Position numbers and translations under genes: made by a program
Notes under the pieces: model-generated
The model's database searches: none
What the model saw: the letters and a program-made list of their open reading frames with translations, nothing else
What the model was told of the DNA's origin: nothing
Source of the DNA: Streptomyces nigrescens
GTDB taxonomy: Bacteria; Actinomycetota; Actinomycetes; Streptomycetales; Streptomycetaceae
Assembly (NCBI GenBank): GCA_024349765.1
Contig: AP026073.1
Span: 1,054,001 to 1,118,000 of the forward strand
Reading direction: 5' to 3'
Length of the DNA: 64,000 nt
Shown: piece by piece, positions 34,448 through 43,553 of the stretch
Layout: the number at the start of each line of letters is the position of its first letter
Numbering within the stretch: position 1 is the stretch's first letter

Positions 34448-35245
34448 TCACTCGAAGTTGACCAGCGACAGCCAGAACTCCAGCAGGTCCGTATCGCCGG
34501 TGACGGTGAAGGCTTCCTGGTCGGAGGAGTGGCGGCCGTAGACGAGGAGCAGCAGGTCGGTCAGCGGGGCGCTGACGGAGACGGCGGCCGGTTCCTTGGC
34601 GCGCCGCCAGGCCAGGGCGTCGCCGGTGAGGTCGACGAGCCAGTCGGCGGCGGCCTCCGGTGGGGTGTCCGTGGCGTGGAAGTGGAGCGTGCGGCCGGGG
34701 CCCAGGAGGGCGCGCCGGTCGGGGTGGTGGTCGAACATCTCGGGCAGCGAGCCGAGTTCCATCCACTCGTCGAGGGCGTCGAGGGCGACCGGCCGGGTGA
34801 CGGAGAAGTCGGCGTGCAGGGCGAGGGTGGCGTCGGCCCGGTGGATGACTGTCTCGTGGCACATACGGCGCGCGAAGAAACGGGGGCTCCCGGAGGGCAG
34901 CGGGGTCCAGATCCGGGCCTCCGGGCCGGCGGTGCGGAGGGTCGCGGCGAGCAGCTCCGCGCCGTCGATGAGCCAGCCGGCGAGGGCGGTGGGCGGCTCG
35001 GTGGTGTCCCGGGAGAGGACGCGCAGGGCGGTGTCGGGCGGGGGTGCGGTGGCCCGGGTCCGTACGACCTCCGCGACCCAGCGGTGGGCCTCGCCCAGGT
35101 GGCGCAGCAACTGGGCGAGGTTCCAGTCCGGACAGGACGGTACGGCGGGGCCGAGGTCCGTGTCCTCCTTGAGGGCCGAGCCGAGCAGGAGGGACTGGGT
35201 GACGATTTCGGTGCAGTGGCTGTCGTAATCCATGGCGGGACGCAT
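34448..35245 (-). CDS. Maleylpyruvate isomerase-family (mycothiol-dependent, DinB-like) protein
   Basis: The 265-residue protein has an N-terminal four-helix DinB-like domain. Landmarks are VPSCPDWNLAQLLRHLGEAHRWVAEVV, with the metal-binding first His, and HETVIHRADATLAL with the distal histidines. A C-terminal MDMPI-C-type domain follows (TLHFHATDTP, DLTGDALAWRRAKEPAAVSVSAP, LLLLVYGR). Such actinobacterial proteins use mycothiol as cofactor for isomerase or transferase reactions; the substrate of this one is unknown. Confidence 0.85.
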   Translation of the reverse strand: MRPAMDYDSHCTEIVTQSLLLGSALKEDTDLGPAVPSCPDWNLAQLLRHLGEAHRWVAEVVRTRATAPPPDTALRVLSRDTTEPPTALAGWLIDGAELLAATLRTAGPEARIWTPLPSGSPRFFARRMCHETVIHRADATLALHADFSVTRPVALDALDEWMELGSLPEMFDHHPDRRALLGPGRTLHFHATDTPPEAAADWLVDLTGDALAWRRAKEPAAVSVSAPLTDLLLLVYGRHSSDQEAFTVTGDTDLLEFWLSLVNFE

Positions 35246-35264
35246 GACGTCACCGTAGGGGCCG

Positions 35265-37181
35265 TCACTGACCGGAACCGGCTATGACGCCACCAACAGG
35301 GTCATTACCGACAACCGGGGCCGTCGACAGCCGGAACCGCAGCCGGCAGATCACCGCGTCCGTGTCGCGGCGGACCGCGTGGGCGACGACCGCGCCGCGC
35401 TGGTTCTGCAGCAGCCGCTGCCACAGGCGGGCCGGCTCGGCCTCCGGTATGAGGACGGTGATGCGGGTGCCGGGGCGGCGGGCGGTGAGCTCGGTGACGT
35501 AATCGGCGATGGGGCGGCCGAGGGAGCGGGTCGCGGAGGGCAGTTCGAGGAGTTCGACGCCGGGGTTCCACAGCTCCCAGTCGCGGCGCAGCGCCTCGGC
35601 GGCCGGGCGGTCCTCGGGGGTGTCGTGGGTGACGGTGACCGCCACGACCTCGTTCCCCAGGGACACCGCCGCGTTCAGCGCCTCGCAGGTCAGCCGGGAC
35701 AGGTGCGAGACCGGAACGATGACGAGGGAGTGTGCGCGGCGCGGGGGTTCGGGGATCCGGCCGAGGCCCAGGCGGTCGCCGATCCGTGCGTAGGCCCGGT
35801 GCACCGCCTCGAAGGCGAGGACCAGTACGGGCAGGGCGATGACGACGAGCCAGGCGCCCTCGGTGAACTTGGTGGCGGTCACGACCAGCGCCGAGACGCC
35901 GGTGAGCAGCGCCCCGCACCCGTTCAGCAGGGCCTTGCCGCGCCAGCCGGCGGAGCGTTCCAGGCGCCAGTGCCGGACCATGCCGACCTGGCAGAGGGTG
36001 AAGCCCACGAAGACGCCGATGGCGAAGAGCGGGACGAGGGTGTTGACGTCGCCGCCGGAGAGGGCGAGGAGGACCGCGGCGGCCGCGGCCAGCGCGAGCA
36101 CGCCGTGCCGGTGGACCTGGCGGTCCGCCTTCAGGCCGAAGACGTGCGGCAGGTGGTTGTCCCGGGCGAGCAGCCCCATGAGGACGGGCAGCCCGCCGAA
36201 GGAGGTGTTCGCGGCGAGGGCGAGGAGCACCATGGTGGCGAACTGGACGACGTAGAACGCCCAGTTGTGGCCGAGCGAGGCGTCCGCGAGCTGGGCGAGG
36301 ACGGTGACGCCCTCGACCGGCTGGAGGTGGAACCGGCCGATCAACACGGACAGGCCGATCAGCATGACGCCGAGCAGGGCACCGAGCGCGACCTCGGTGC
36401 GCTGGGCCCGCCGGGCGGCCGGGGCCCGGAAGGACGGCACCGCGTTCGCCACCGCCTCGACGCCGGTCAGCGCCGAGCAGCCGGCCGCGAACGCCTTGAG
36501 CAGCAACAGGGCGCCCACGGCGGTCGCGTGGTGGGCGACGACGGAGGCGTGGCCGGCCGCGGTGACGGTGGAGGCGGGCGCGTCGCGGAGGAGGCCGGCC
36601 ACCACCATCGCCAGGACGGCACCGATGAAGACCGCGGTGGGGACGAGGAACGCCTTGGCCGAGTCGACGATGCCGCGCAGGTTCACCCCGGTGATCAGGA
36701 CCAGGACGGCCAGGCAGATCCCCACCCGGTCGGCGTAGAGGCCGGGGAAGGCCGAGGTGAGCGCGGCCACCCCGGCCGTCACGGACACCGCGACGTTGAG
36801 GACGTAGTCGAGGACGAGGGAGGCCGCGGCGACCAGGGCGGCGCGGCGGCCGAGGTGGGTCCGGGCCACCGCGTACGAACCGCCGCCGTTCGGGAAGGCG
36901 GCGATGACCTGCCGGTACGACGCGACCAGGACGGCCAGCAGGGCGGCGATGGCGAGCGTGACCGGAAGCGTGAAGCCGAGCCCGTGACCACCCGCCGCGG
37001 CCAGGACCAGCACGATCGCCTCGGGCCCGTACGCGACGGAGGCCATGGCGTCGAGGGAGAGGGCGGAAAGGCCCTGGAGCGCGGTGAGGCGGTGGCGGGC
37101 GTCGGGGTCGGGGGCGGCGGAGGGCGCGACGGCACCACGGACGGTGTCCGGGCGGCCATCGGGCTGGGACACCGTCGACAT
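35265..37181 (-). CDS. APC-superfamily permease, KimA/YdaO-like (probable potassium importer)
   Basis: The 638-residue protein has about 12 membrane helices in residues 30-465, starting LSALSLDAMASVAYGPEAIVLVL, and GGGSYAVARTHLG in helix 3. The cytoplasmic C-terminal 170 residues form an alpha/beta domain with SLVIVPVSHLSRLTCEALNAA, VVAVTVTHDTPE, SATRSLGRPIADYV and ITVLIPEAEPARLWQRLLQNQ. This pattern is characteristic of KimA-type K+:H+ symporters rather than amino-acid permeases. In KimA this domain binds cyclic di-AMP. ATG at 37181, with GGAGG 11 nt upstream. It ends 19 bp before the maleylpyruvate isomerase-family gene. Confidence 0.8.
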   Translation of the reverse strand: MSTVSQPDGRPDTVRGAVAPSAAPDPDARHRLTALQGLSALSLDAMASVAYGPEAIVLVLAAAGGHGLGFTLPVTLAIAALLAVLVASYRQVIAAFPNGGGSYAVARTHLGRRAALVAAASLVLDYVLNVAVSVTAGVAALTSAFPGLYADRVGICLAVLVLITGVNLRGIVDSAKAFLVPTAVFIGAVLAMVVAGLLRDAPASTVTAAGHASVVAHHATAVGALLLLKAFAAGCSALTGVEAVANAVPSFRAPAARRAQRTEVALGALLGVMLIGLSVLIGRFHLQPVEGVTVLAQLADASLGHNWAFYVVQFATMVLLALAANTSFGGLPVLMGLLARDNHLPHVFGLKADRQVHRHGVLALAAAAAVLLALSGGDVNTLVPLFAIGVFVGFTLCQVGMVRHWRLERSAGWRGKALLNGCGALLTGVSALVVTATKFTEGAWLVVIALPVLVLAFEAVHRAYARIGDRLGLGRIPEPPRRAHSLVIVPVSHLSRLTCEALNAAVSLGNEVVAVTVTHDTPEDRPAAEALRRDWELWNPGVELLELPSATRSLGRPIADYVTELTARRPGTRITVLIPEAEPARLWQRLLQNQRGAVVAHAVRRDTDAVICRLRFRLSTAPVVGNDPVGGVIAGSGQ

Positions 37182-37536
37182 CGTGCGTCGTACCTCCGTG
37201 TGCGGTGCGGGGCAGTGGGCTCCGCGGTGCGCTGTGCTGTGGCTGTGCGGGGTGTCCGACTGGACCAGGCCAGCGTGCGGGCCGCGGCGGAGGTCCACGA
37301 GCGGCCTTGGCGCCTCCTTGGCGCACGAAAGGACGTTCTTCACGGGTCCTTGACGGCCCCGCCGCCGCTGCCCGACGGCAGGCACCCGTCGCAACGGCCG
37401 GATCCCGCGCCCCGCATGGCCGCTTTCCGGTGCCCGTGTCAACGCCACGTCATCGTCGCGTCAAGGTTCGGCGCGACCGCATCAGTGCCCTGTAAACGCC
37501 TGGGGAGGGCACGGTGCGCCGCCCTAGCGTCGAGGC
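37182..37536. other. 355-bp divergent intergenic region
   Basis: It separates the KimA-like gene from the membrane-protein gene at 37537. No coding gene is supported. On the permease side it contains two exact CCTTGGCGC copies spaced 11 bp apart (37305-37313, 37316-37324). TTGACA and TTGACG occur on the minus strand near 37430-37470 but without convincing -10 partners. No riboswitch core was recognised. Confidence 0.4.
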
Positions 37537-38166
37537 ATGGGACGGCGACGGGGCCTGGGGCCCGGCTTCACGAGGGACGGGGACGACGCAGGCGAGGACG
37601 GTGGACGACGGGTCGCGTGGCGGCGGCCGGTCGCCCGGTCGGCGATCCCCCCGCCCGTGCCCGCCAACCGGACCGTCCACGACCGGACCTGGCTGCCCGA
37701 GCTGCGCGCCACGCTCTGCTGCACGGCCGGGCTGCTCCTCGTCATGCTGCTGGTCGACCTCGCCAACGGGACGCTCACGCCGTGGCGCGCCGGGTGCTGG
37801 GTGGCCGTCGCGCTGGTGCTGTTCGCGGTCCTCTACCCGCCACGGGTGACCGCCGGGGACGGCTGGCTGCGGTCCCGTGGGCTGCTGTGCGGGCACCGGG
37901 TCGAGACCGACCAACTCGTCGTCGTACGGCGCACCGACGGCATGGCGCCGCGGCTGGTGCTCCGCGACGCCCGGGGCGGCCGGGTCGAGCTGGACCCCAA
38001 GGTCCTCAGCGCCAACCCCGTGCTGTGGCACCGCCTCGACCAGGGGGTCCGCCGCTCCCGCGAGCGCGGACTGCTGCGCTGCGGGGCGGCGACGCTCCAG
38101 GTGCTGGCGGACCGGATCGATCAGGACGGCGCACGGGCGGTGTTCGAGGCGTCCGGGCTGGAGTGA
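37537..38166 (+). CDS. Membrane protein with C-terminal PH-like domain, unknown function
   Basis: The 209-residue protein has a basic/acidic N-terminal arm (1-55) and two membrane helices (about 59-75, LCCTAGLLLVMLLVDLA, and 84-101, GCWVAVALVLFAVLYPP). A C-terminal beta-rich part follows (DGWLRSRGLLCGHRVETDQLVVVRRTDG, RLVLRDARGGRVELDPKVL), resembling the PH-like domains of small actinobacterial membrane proteins. No known family was recognised. Start chosen at ATG 37537; a weak GTCGAGG lies before it. Confidence 0.65.
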   Translation: MGRRRGLGPGFTRDGDDAGEDGGRRVAWRRPVARSAIPPPVPANRTVHDRTWLPELRATLCCTAGLLLVMLLVDLANGTLTPWRAGCWVAVALVLFAVLYPPRVTAGDGWLRSRGLLCGHRVETDQLVVVRRTDGMAPRLVLRDARGGRVELDPKVLSANPVLWHRLDQGVRRSRERGLLRCGAATLQVLADRIDQDGARAVFEASGLE

Positions 38167-38238
38167 GGGCCAGCGGCTGAAGCGTGGGTTCCGGGAGTGA
38201 GCGCCAACGGCCGATGCGTGGGCTCCCGGAGTGCGTGC

Positions 38239-39183
38239 TCAGCCGGACGGGTGGGCCGCGGAGAAGTCGTAGTGCACGCCGGTCAGTTGCTCCGAGGCGG
38301 CCCAGAGCCGCTCGCCGTTCGCGTCCTGCTTCGTCCAGGGGGCGCGGAAGGACTGCGCCGGGGCGCCGCGCAGCCCGTTGCGCGGACCGACGAAGGAATC
38401 CGGCCGCATGTGCGGGGCGGTGGCCGCGCACAGGGTGCCCAGCGCGCCGCCCTCCGCGGGCTGGGCGATCAGGCGGTTGCCCAGCTCGATGACCCGTTCC
38501 GCCGAGTTGCGGCCCTCCATCCGGGCACCCGCGGTCTGCAGGTTCGTGGCCGCGTAACCGGGGTGCGAGGCGGCCGCGACGAGCGGTGAACCGGCCGCCG
38601 CGAGCCGTCGGGCCAGCTCGTGGACGAAGAGCAGATTGGCGCTCTTGGAACGGCCGTAGGCGATCCAACGTCCGTAGGAACGCTCGCCGTTGAGGTCGTC
38701 GAAGTCCAGGTCGGCGAGGGCGTGCAGCATGCTGGAGACGGACACGACGCGGGCTCCCGGGGTGGCCAGCAGCCGGGGCAGCAGCAGGCCGGTGAGCGCG
38801 AAGTGGCCGAGGTGGTTGGTGCCGAACTGCATCTCGAAGCCGTCGGCGGTGGTGCGGTACGGCAGTGCCATCACGCCCGCGTTGTTGACGAGCAGGTCGA
38901 GGCGGTCGCCGGTGAAGCCGTCGAGGGTGGCCGCGAAGTCCCGCACGGAGGACAGGTCGGCGAGGTCGAGCGGCCGGAACTCGGCCTTCGCGGCGGGTAC
39001 TTCGGTACGCAGCCGGTCCAGGGCCGCCTTGCCGCGCGAGGCGCTGCGGCAGGCCAGCACCACGCGGGCGCCGCGGCGCGCCAGTTCGCGTGCGGTGATG
39101 TAGCCGATGCCGCTGTTCGCGCCCGTGACCACCGCCGAGCGGCCGGTCTGGTCGGGGATGTGGCGGGTGTTCCACCGGGTCAC
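38239..39183 (-). CDS. Short-chain dehydrogenase/reductase
   Basis: The 314-residue Rossmann-fold oxidoreductase has TGANSGIG as cofactor-binding motif, DLADLSSVRDFA for adenine binding, NNAGVMA, and the catalytic Ser plus YGRSK. GFEMQFGTNHLGHF and VAAASHPGYAATNL are typical of the retinol dehydrogenase/WW-domain oxidoreductase-like subgroup. The substrate is unknown. GTG 39183 is preferred, since AGGGAGGAG lies 8 nt before it; a longer reading from 39258 adds a non-conserved arm. Confidence 0.88.
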   Translation of the reverse strand: MTRWNTRHIPDQTGRSAVVTGANSGIGYITARELARRGARVVLACRSASRGKAALDRLRTEVPAAKAEFRPLDLADLSSVRDFAATLDGFTGDRLDLLVNNAGVMALPYRTTADGFEMQFGTNHLGHFALTGLLLPRLLATPGARVVSVSSMLHALADLDFDDLNGERSYGRWIAYGRSKSANLLFVHELARRLAAAGSPLVAAASHPGYAATNLQTAGARMEGRNSAERVIELGNRLIAQPAEGGALGTLCAATAPHMRPDSFVGPRNGLRGAPAQSFRAPWTKQDANGERLWAASEQLTGVHYDFSAAHPSG

Positions 39184-39315
39184 GCCTGCACTCCTCCCTA
39201 CGGGGCCGGCGGCCGAGGGGCGTTGGGTCAGCGGCCGACGAGCCGACGGAGCATCCACCCTACGCCCGAGTAGCCCGGCCCGCGGCGGCGGGCCCGGGGC
39301 CGCCCCGCGCGGCCC

Positions 39316-39699
39316 TCACTCGCCCTCCGCCAGGCGCTTGATCGCCGCCAGGCGGGTGTCCCAGGTGGCGGCCAGCCGGTCCATCCACCGGGCGGTGATC
39401 CCCAGCCGCTCCGGTACGACCCGGTAGCGCGCCTCCCGGCCCGCCCGGTGGCCGACGACCAGCCCGGCCCGGTCCAGGATGCCGAGGTGCTTGACGATGG
39501 CCTGGCGGCTGACCGGCAGTTCCGCCGCCAGGACCGTGGCGGTCGCCTCGCCGTGCGCGGCGAGGGCGTCGAGTATCCGGCGGCGGGTCGGGTCGGCCAG
39601 CGCGGCGAACACCTCCGACGCGGCGTCGGCGGGTGGCTCCCCGTCCGCCGCCCTGCCGTCCGCCGCCCTGCCGTCCGCCGTCCTGTCGTCCGTCGTCAT
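39316..39699 (-). CDS. ArsR-family transcriptional regulator
   Basis: The 127-residue protein has a winged helix-turn-helix FAALADPTRRRILDALAAHGEATATVLAAELPVSRQAIVKHLGILDRAGLV and a wing with GREARYRVVPERL. The N-terminus holds a short repeat, ADGRAADGRAADG, encoded by 15-bp tandem repeats (39651-39690). No metal-binding Cys pair is visible, so it belongs to the AHSA1-linked, non-metal ArsR group. Its ATG overlaps the TGA of the preceding AHSA1 gene (ATGA), so the two are coupled. Confidence 0.88.
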   Translation of the reverse strand: MTTDDRTADGRAADGRAADGEPPADAASEVFAALADPTRRRILDALAAHGEATATVLAAELPVSRQAIVKHLGILDRAGLVVGHRAGREARYRVVPERLGITARWMDRLAATWDTRLAAIKRLAEGE

Positions 39700-40196
39700 G
39701 CCGCGAGCCGCTCCGCGTACTGCCGGACGTTCTCCATCTGGCCGGTCCAGCCCTCGGAGTGGCTGTCGTACCCGGCGGTCTTGATCCGGTCCTCGGGGAT
39801 CTCGATCTCGGCGAAGCCGGTCTCCACGACCCGCAGGCGGGTACCGCCGTCGCCCTCCGGTGTCAGGGTGAACTCGACGAGGGTGGAGTTGCCCTCGACG
39901 GCCACCTCGCCCGGGTGGGCGCTGGCCCAGCGGTACGAGAAGCGGTGCGGCGGGTCCACGGTGACGATGGTGGTCGGGAACCGGCCGTACTCGCCGTGGT
40001 CGAGGTGCATGATCCCGCCCGGGCGGAGGTCGACCGGGGTCGGTTCGCCCTGGCCGAACCACGAGCCGACGTGCTCGGGCTCGGTCAGGACCGCCCAGAC
40101 CCGCTCGACGGGCGCGGCGATGCTGATCTCCCGCTCGATGCGGTTGCGCTCGCGGTCGTCGCCGCGCTTGTCGGTGCTGTCGCTGTGGGTGCTCAT
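39696..40196 (-). CDS. SRPBCC/AHSA1-family protein
   Basis: The 166-residue protein has the START-like AHSA1 fold: IEREISIAAPVERVWAVLTEPEHVGSWFG, PGGIMHLDHGEYGRFPTTIVTVDPPHRFSYRW, and a final helix GWTGQMENVRQYAERLA. Function is unknown; the fold forms a hydrophobic pocket. The pairing with an ArsR regulator in one transcript is common in actinobacteria. ATG start at 40196, with AGGAGGC just upstream. Confidence 0.88.
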   Translation of the reverse strand: MSTHSDSTDKRGDDRERNRIEREISIAAPVERVWAVLTEPEHVGSWFGQGEPTPVDLRPGGIMHLDHGEYGRFPTTIVTVDPPHRFSYRWASAHPGEVAVEGNSTLVEFTLTPEGDGGTRLRVVETGFAEIEIPEDRIKTAGYDSHSEGWTGQMENVRQYAERLAA

Positions 40197-40300
40197 GAGG
40201 TGCCTCCTGGCGTTCCGGCGGTTCTCCCTTGCGCTACGTGCTACCCAATGGTTGCACGTAGCGGAGGGAGGTGCAACCAGGAGGTTGCGTGACGTCTCGG

Positions 40301-40747
40301 TCAGTCGTTGCTCCGCACCCGCACCCGCACCCGCACGCCGTACACCGGAACCGACACCGACGGATCGTCGAGGCAGTCGCCCGACTCCAGGTCGAAGCGC
40401 TGCTTGAGCAGGGGCGAGGCCACGAACGGGCGGCCGTCGGCGCTGCCGGTCAGGCCCCGGGAGAGGACCTGGGCGCCGGTGAACGGGTCGCGGTTGCCGA
40501 TCGCGTACGGCCGGCCGGCCCGGTCCGCGAAGAGCGCGGCCTGCGTGCCGTCCGGGAGGAGGGCGGCCACCCCGCGCCCCGGGGTGAGGTCGTCCGGCGT
40601 GCAGACCGGGAGCCAGCCGCCCTCCGGGCCGCGGATCTCGACGAAGGCGGTCGCCGTGCCGTCGGACGTGCCGGTGGCGGTACCGGTGGTGGCTTCCGGG
40701 AAGGCGGGAGCCGCTTCAGGGGAAACGGTGGTGGTCATCAGGCTCAT
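40301..40747 (-). CDS. nirD: Nitrite reductase small subunit
   Basis: The 148-residue product has a Rieske-like fold (WLPVCTPDDLTPGRGVAALLPDGTQAALF, GRPYAIGNRDPFTGAQVLSRGL, PLLKQRFDLESGDCLDD) without the CxH/CxxH cluster ligands, as usual for NirD. Together with NirB it forms the NAD(P)H-dependent assimilatory nitrite reductase. Its ATG at 40747 overlaps the nirB stop (ATGA), so it is translationally coupled; ATG 40738 is an alternative. The first 32 residues are a Thr/Ala-rich arm. Confidence 0.92.
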   Translation of the reverse strand: MSLMTTTVSPEAAPAFPEATTGTATGTSDGTATAFVEIRGPEGGWLPVCTPDDLTPGRGVAALLPDGTQAALFADRAGRPYAIGNRDPFTGAQVLSRGLTGSADGRPFVASPLLKQRFDLESGDCLDDPSVSVPVYGVRVRVRVRSND

Positions 40748-43395
40748 CGGGCAGAGGTCCCTTCCAGAGTGCGAACGGGCAGGGTCGGTCCGGCCAGCAG
40801 CGTCAGATCCGGCTTGACCTGGTCGCGCTCCGGGACGAAGCGGACGGACGGGTCCGGCGCGCCGGGCGCGTTGACGAACGAGACGAAGCGGCCCAGCCGT
40901 TCGGGGTCGGCGAGGGTCTCGGCCCATTCGTCGCGGTAGTGGGAGACATGGGCGGCCATCAGCGCCTCCAGTTCGTCGCACAGCCCGAGGGAGTCGTGCA
41001 CGACGACATCGCGTACGTGGTCGAGGCCGCCCTCGATCCGCTCCAGCCAGGCGGAGGTGCGCTCCAGGCGGTCGGCGGTGCGGATGTAGAACATCAGGAA
41101 GCGGTCGATCAGCCGGATCAGTTCGGCGTCGCTCAGGTCCTGGGCGAGCAGATCGGCGTGGCGCGGGGTGGCACCGCCGTTCCCGCCGACGTAGAGGTTC
41201 CAGCCGCCGGCCGTGGCGATCACGCCGAAGTCCTTGCCGCGGGCCTCCGCGCACTCCCGTGCGCACCCGGAGACCGCCGACTTCAGCTTGTGCGGTGCGC
41301 GCAGCCCCCGGTAGCGCAGCTCCAGATCGATCGCCATCCGGACGGAGTCCTGGACGCCGTAGCGGCACCAGGTCTCGCCGACGCACGACTTCACGGTGCG
41401 CAGCGCCTTCCCGTACGCGTGGCCCGACTCGAAACCGGCGTCCACCAGGCGCGCCCAGATGGCCGGCAACTGGTCGACCCGGGCGCCGAAGAGGTCGATC
41501 CGCTGGCCACCGGTGATCTTCGTGTAGAGGCCGAAGTCGCGCGCCACCTCGCCGATGACGATGAGCTTCTCCGGGGTGATCTCACCGCCCGGGATCCGCG
41601 GCACGATCGAATAGGAGCCGTTCCGCTGGAGGTTGGCGAGGAAGTGGTCGTTGGTGTCCTGGAGCGCCGCCTGCTCACCGCCCAGTACGTAGCCGTCGGC
41701 CCCGACCGACGGGGCGAGGGAGGCCAGCACGGAACCGATCGCGGGCTTGCAGATCTCGCAGCCCTCGCCGCCGCGCGCCTCCTCCCGGCCGTACGCGTCC
41801 AGCAGTTCGCCGTACGAGGTGATCCGGCGGACCCGGACGATCTCGTAGAGCTCGGCGCGGGTGTGCGGGAAGCAGCCGCACAGGCCCTGGTCCTCGGACT
41901 GCGGCAGCAGCTGGCCGATCAGCTTCACGCAACTGCCGCAGCCGGTACCGGCCTTGGTGCACTGCTTGACCTCGGGGAGGGTGGCGCACGCCTGGATGGC
42001 GTCCTTGGTGACGTTGTGGCAACTACAGATCACCGCGTCGCCGGGCAGCGCGTCCGGGCCCAGCGCGGCGCCGCCGCCCTCCGCGAGACCGGCCGGCAGC
42101 ACCAGCTGCTCCGGCGCCACCGGGGGCACCGTGCCGGTCAGCGGGCGCAGCGCGCCGTACGCGTCGGCGTCGCCGACCAGCACCCCGCCCAGCAGCGCCC
42201 CGTCGGCACCGATCACCAGCTTCTTGTAGACGCCACTGCGGGCGTCGGAGTAGACCACGTCGAGACAGCCGTCGGCGGCGCCGTGCGCGTCCCCGAAGGA
42301 GGCCACGTCCACGCCGAGCAGCTTCAGCTTGGTGGACAGGTCGGCGCCGGTGAATCCGGGGCGCTCCCCGGCGGGCTCCGTCGGCTCCTCGGCGAGGGCG
42401 GCGCGCTCGGACAGTCGCTCGGCGAGGTCCGCGGCCGCCACCCGGGCCATGTCGTAGCCCGGCGCGACCAGCCCGTAGACCCGGCCGTCGACGGCCAGCG
42501 CGCACTCGCCGATGGCGTAGACGGCGGGGTCCTCGGTGCGGCACTGCGCGTCGATGACGATGCCGCCGCGCTCCCCGACGGGCAGCCCGCAGTCCCGGGC
42601 GAGCTGGTCGCGGGGGCGGACGCCGGCCGAGAAGACCACCAGGTCGGTGTCGATGCGGGAGTCGTCCGACAGGCCCATGGCGGTCACCGCCCCGGCCTCG
42701 TCCGCGACGATCTCCTTGCCGCCGACGCCGGTGTGCACCGTGAGGCCCATCTCCTCGACCGTACGGCGCAGCGCGCGGCCGCCGCCCTCGTCGACCTGGA
42801 GCGCCATCAGCCGCGGCGCGAACTCCACGATGTGGGTGCGCAGTCCGAGGCCCTTGAGCGCACCGGCCGCCTCCAGGCCGAGCAGTCCGCCGCCGACCAC
42901 CACGCCGGTGCGCGCGTTCTTGGCGTACTCCTCGATGGCCAGCAGGTCGTCGAGGGTCCGGTAGACGAAGCAGCCCGCGCTGTCCTTGCCGGGCACCGGC
43001 GGGACGAACGGATACGACCCGGTGGCCAGCACCAGGGCGTCGTAGCGCACGGTTCGCCCCGAGCGTGCGGTGAGCGTGCGGGCGGCCCGGTCGACGCCGG
43101 TGGCCGGGTCGCCGAGGAGCAGTTCGATGCCGTGCCGGGCGAGGAAGTCGGGATCGGTCAGGCTCAGATCGTCGGCGCTGCGGCCGGCGAAGTACGAGGT
43201 CAGCTGGACCCGGTCGTAGGCCGGGCGGGTCTCCTCGCACAGGACGACCACCCGGGCCCGTTCGGTGACACCGCGGTCGGCGAGCTCTTCCAGGAAGCGC
43301 TGGCCGACCATGCCGTGGCCTATCAGGGCGATGGTGGGGGCGGTGTCCGGTGAGGTGGCCGATGCGGCGTCCGGGAGCGATGGAGTGGAGGTCAT
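40744..43395 (-). CDS. nirB: Nitrite reductase large subunit
   Basis: The 883-residue protein reduces nitrite to ammonium with NAD(P)H. Order of parts: FAD/NAD-binding module (IALIGHGMVGQRFLEEL, VVVGGGLLGLEAAGAL, AIGECALAVDG). BFD-like [2Fe-2S] regions follow, with CSCHNVTKDA...CTKAGTGCGSC and CEICKP. The ferredoxin-like and sulfite/nitrite reductase domain comes last, with siroheme-Fe4S4 ligands in SCVGETWCRYG and SGCARECAE. All expected cysteines are present. No ribosome site precedes ATG 43395, suggesting a leaderless mRNA. A GlnR-type box lies 24-61 bp upstream. Confidence 0.96.
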   Translation of the reverse strand: MTSTPSLPDAASATSPDTAPTIALIGHGMVGQRFLEELADRGVTERARVVVLCEETRPAYDRVQLTSYFAGRSADDLSLTDPDFLARHGIELLLGDPATGVDRAARTLTARSGRTVRYDALVLATGSYPFVPPVPGKDSAGCFVYRTLDDLLAIEEYAKNARTGVVVGGGLLGLEAAGALKGLGLRTHIVEFAPRLMALQVDEGGGRALRRTVEEMGLTVHTGVGGKEIVADEAGAVTAMGLSDDSRIDTDLVVFSAGVRPRDQLARDCGLPVGERGGIVIDAQCRTEDPAVYAIGECALAVDGRVYGLVAPGYDMARVAAADLAERLSERAALAEEPTEPAGERPGFTGADLSTKLKLLGVDVASFGDAHGAADGCLDVVYSDARSGVYKKLVIGADGALLGGVLVGDADAYGALRPLTGTVPPVAPEQLVLPAGLAEGGGAALGPDALPGDAVICSCHNVTKDAIQACATLPEVKQCTKAGTGCGSCVKLIGQLLPQSEDQGLCGCFPHTRAELYEIVRVRRITSYGELLDAYGREEARGGEGCEICKPAIGSVLASLAPSVGADGYVLGGEQAALQDTNDHFLANLQRNGSYSIVPRIPGGEITPEKLIVIGEVARDFGLYTKITGGQRIDLFGARVDQLPAIWARLVDAGFESGHAYGKALRTVKSCVGETWCRYGVQDSVRMAIDLELRYRGLRAPHKLKSAVSGCARECAEARGKDFGVIATAGGWNLYVGGNGGATPRHADLLAQDLSDAELIRLIDRFLMFYIRTADRLERTSAWLERIEGGLDHVRDVVVHDSLGLCDELEALMAAHVSHYRDEWAETLADPERLGRFVSFVNAPGAPDPSVRFVPERDQVKPDLTLLAGPTLPVRTLEGTSAR

Positions 43396-43418
43396 GGTCG
43401 TCAGCGTGCGGTGCCGCT

Positions 43419-43456
43419 GTTACCCGCCGGCATCTGGTCTGTTTCCCGGGCGGAAC
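43419..43456 (-). promoter_or_regulatory. GlnR-box-like element before nirB
   Basis: Read towards nirB, the region has GTTCC-N6-GAAAC-N6-GATGC-N6-GTAAC, four 5-bp elements at exact 11-bp steps. This matches the Streptomyces GlnR consensus gTnAc-n6-GaAAc repeated twice, with GAAAC exact and the others partly degenerate. GlnR is known to control nirB in Streptomyces. Confidence 0.6.
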
Positions 43457-43553
43457 GCCTGCCTCAGTGCGGTGGTGGGGGGCGTGTGAGGCGGGGGCCC
43501 CGGTGAGTACCCCTACTCATGCCGCCCTGGGGTCCGCCCGCCATCATGGGCGC

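Noticed and set aside
37182-37536. Cyclic di-AMP (ydaO) riboswitch before the KimA-like gene
   Set aside because: I could not find the conserved core or the expected pairing; needs a covariance-model search.
40939-43353. Plus-strand frame of 804 codons opposite nirB
   Set aside because: Shadow of nirB; no protein motif.
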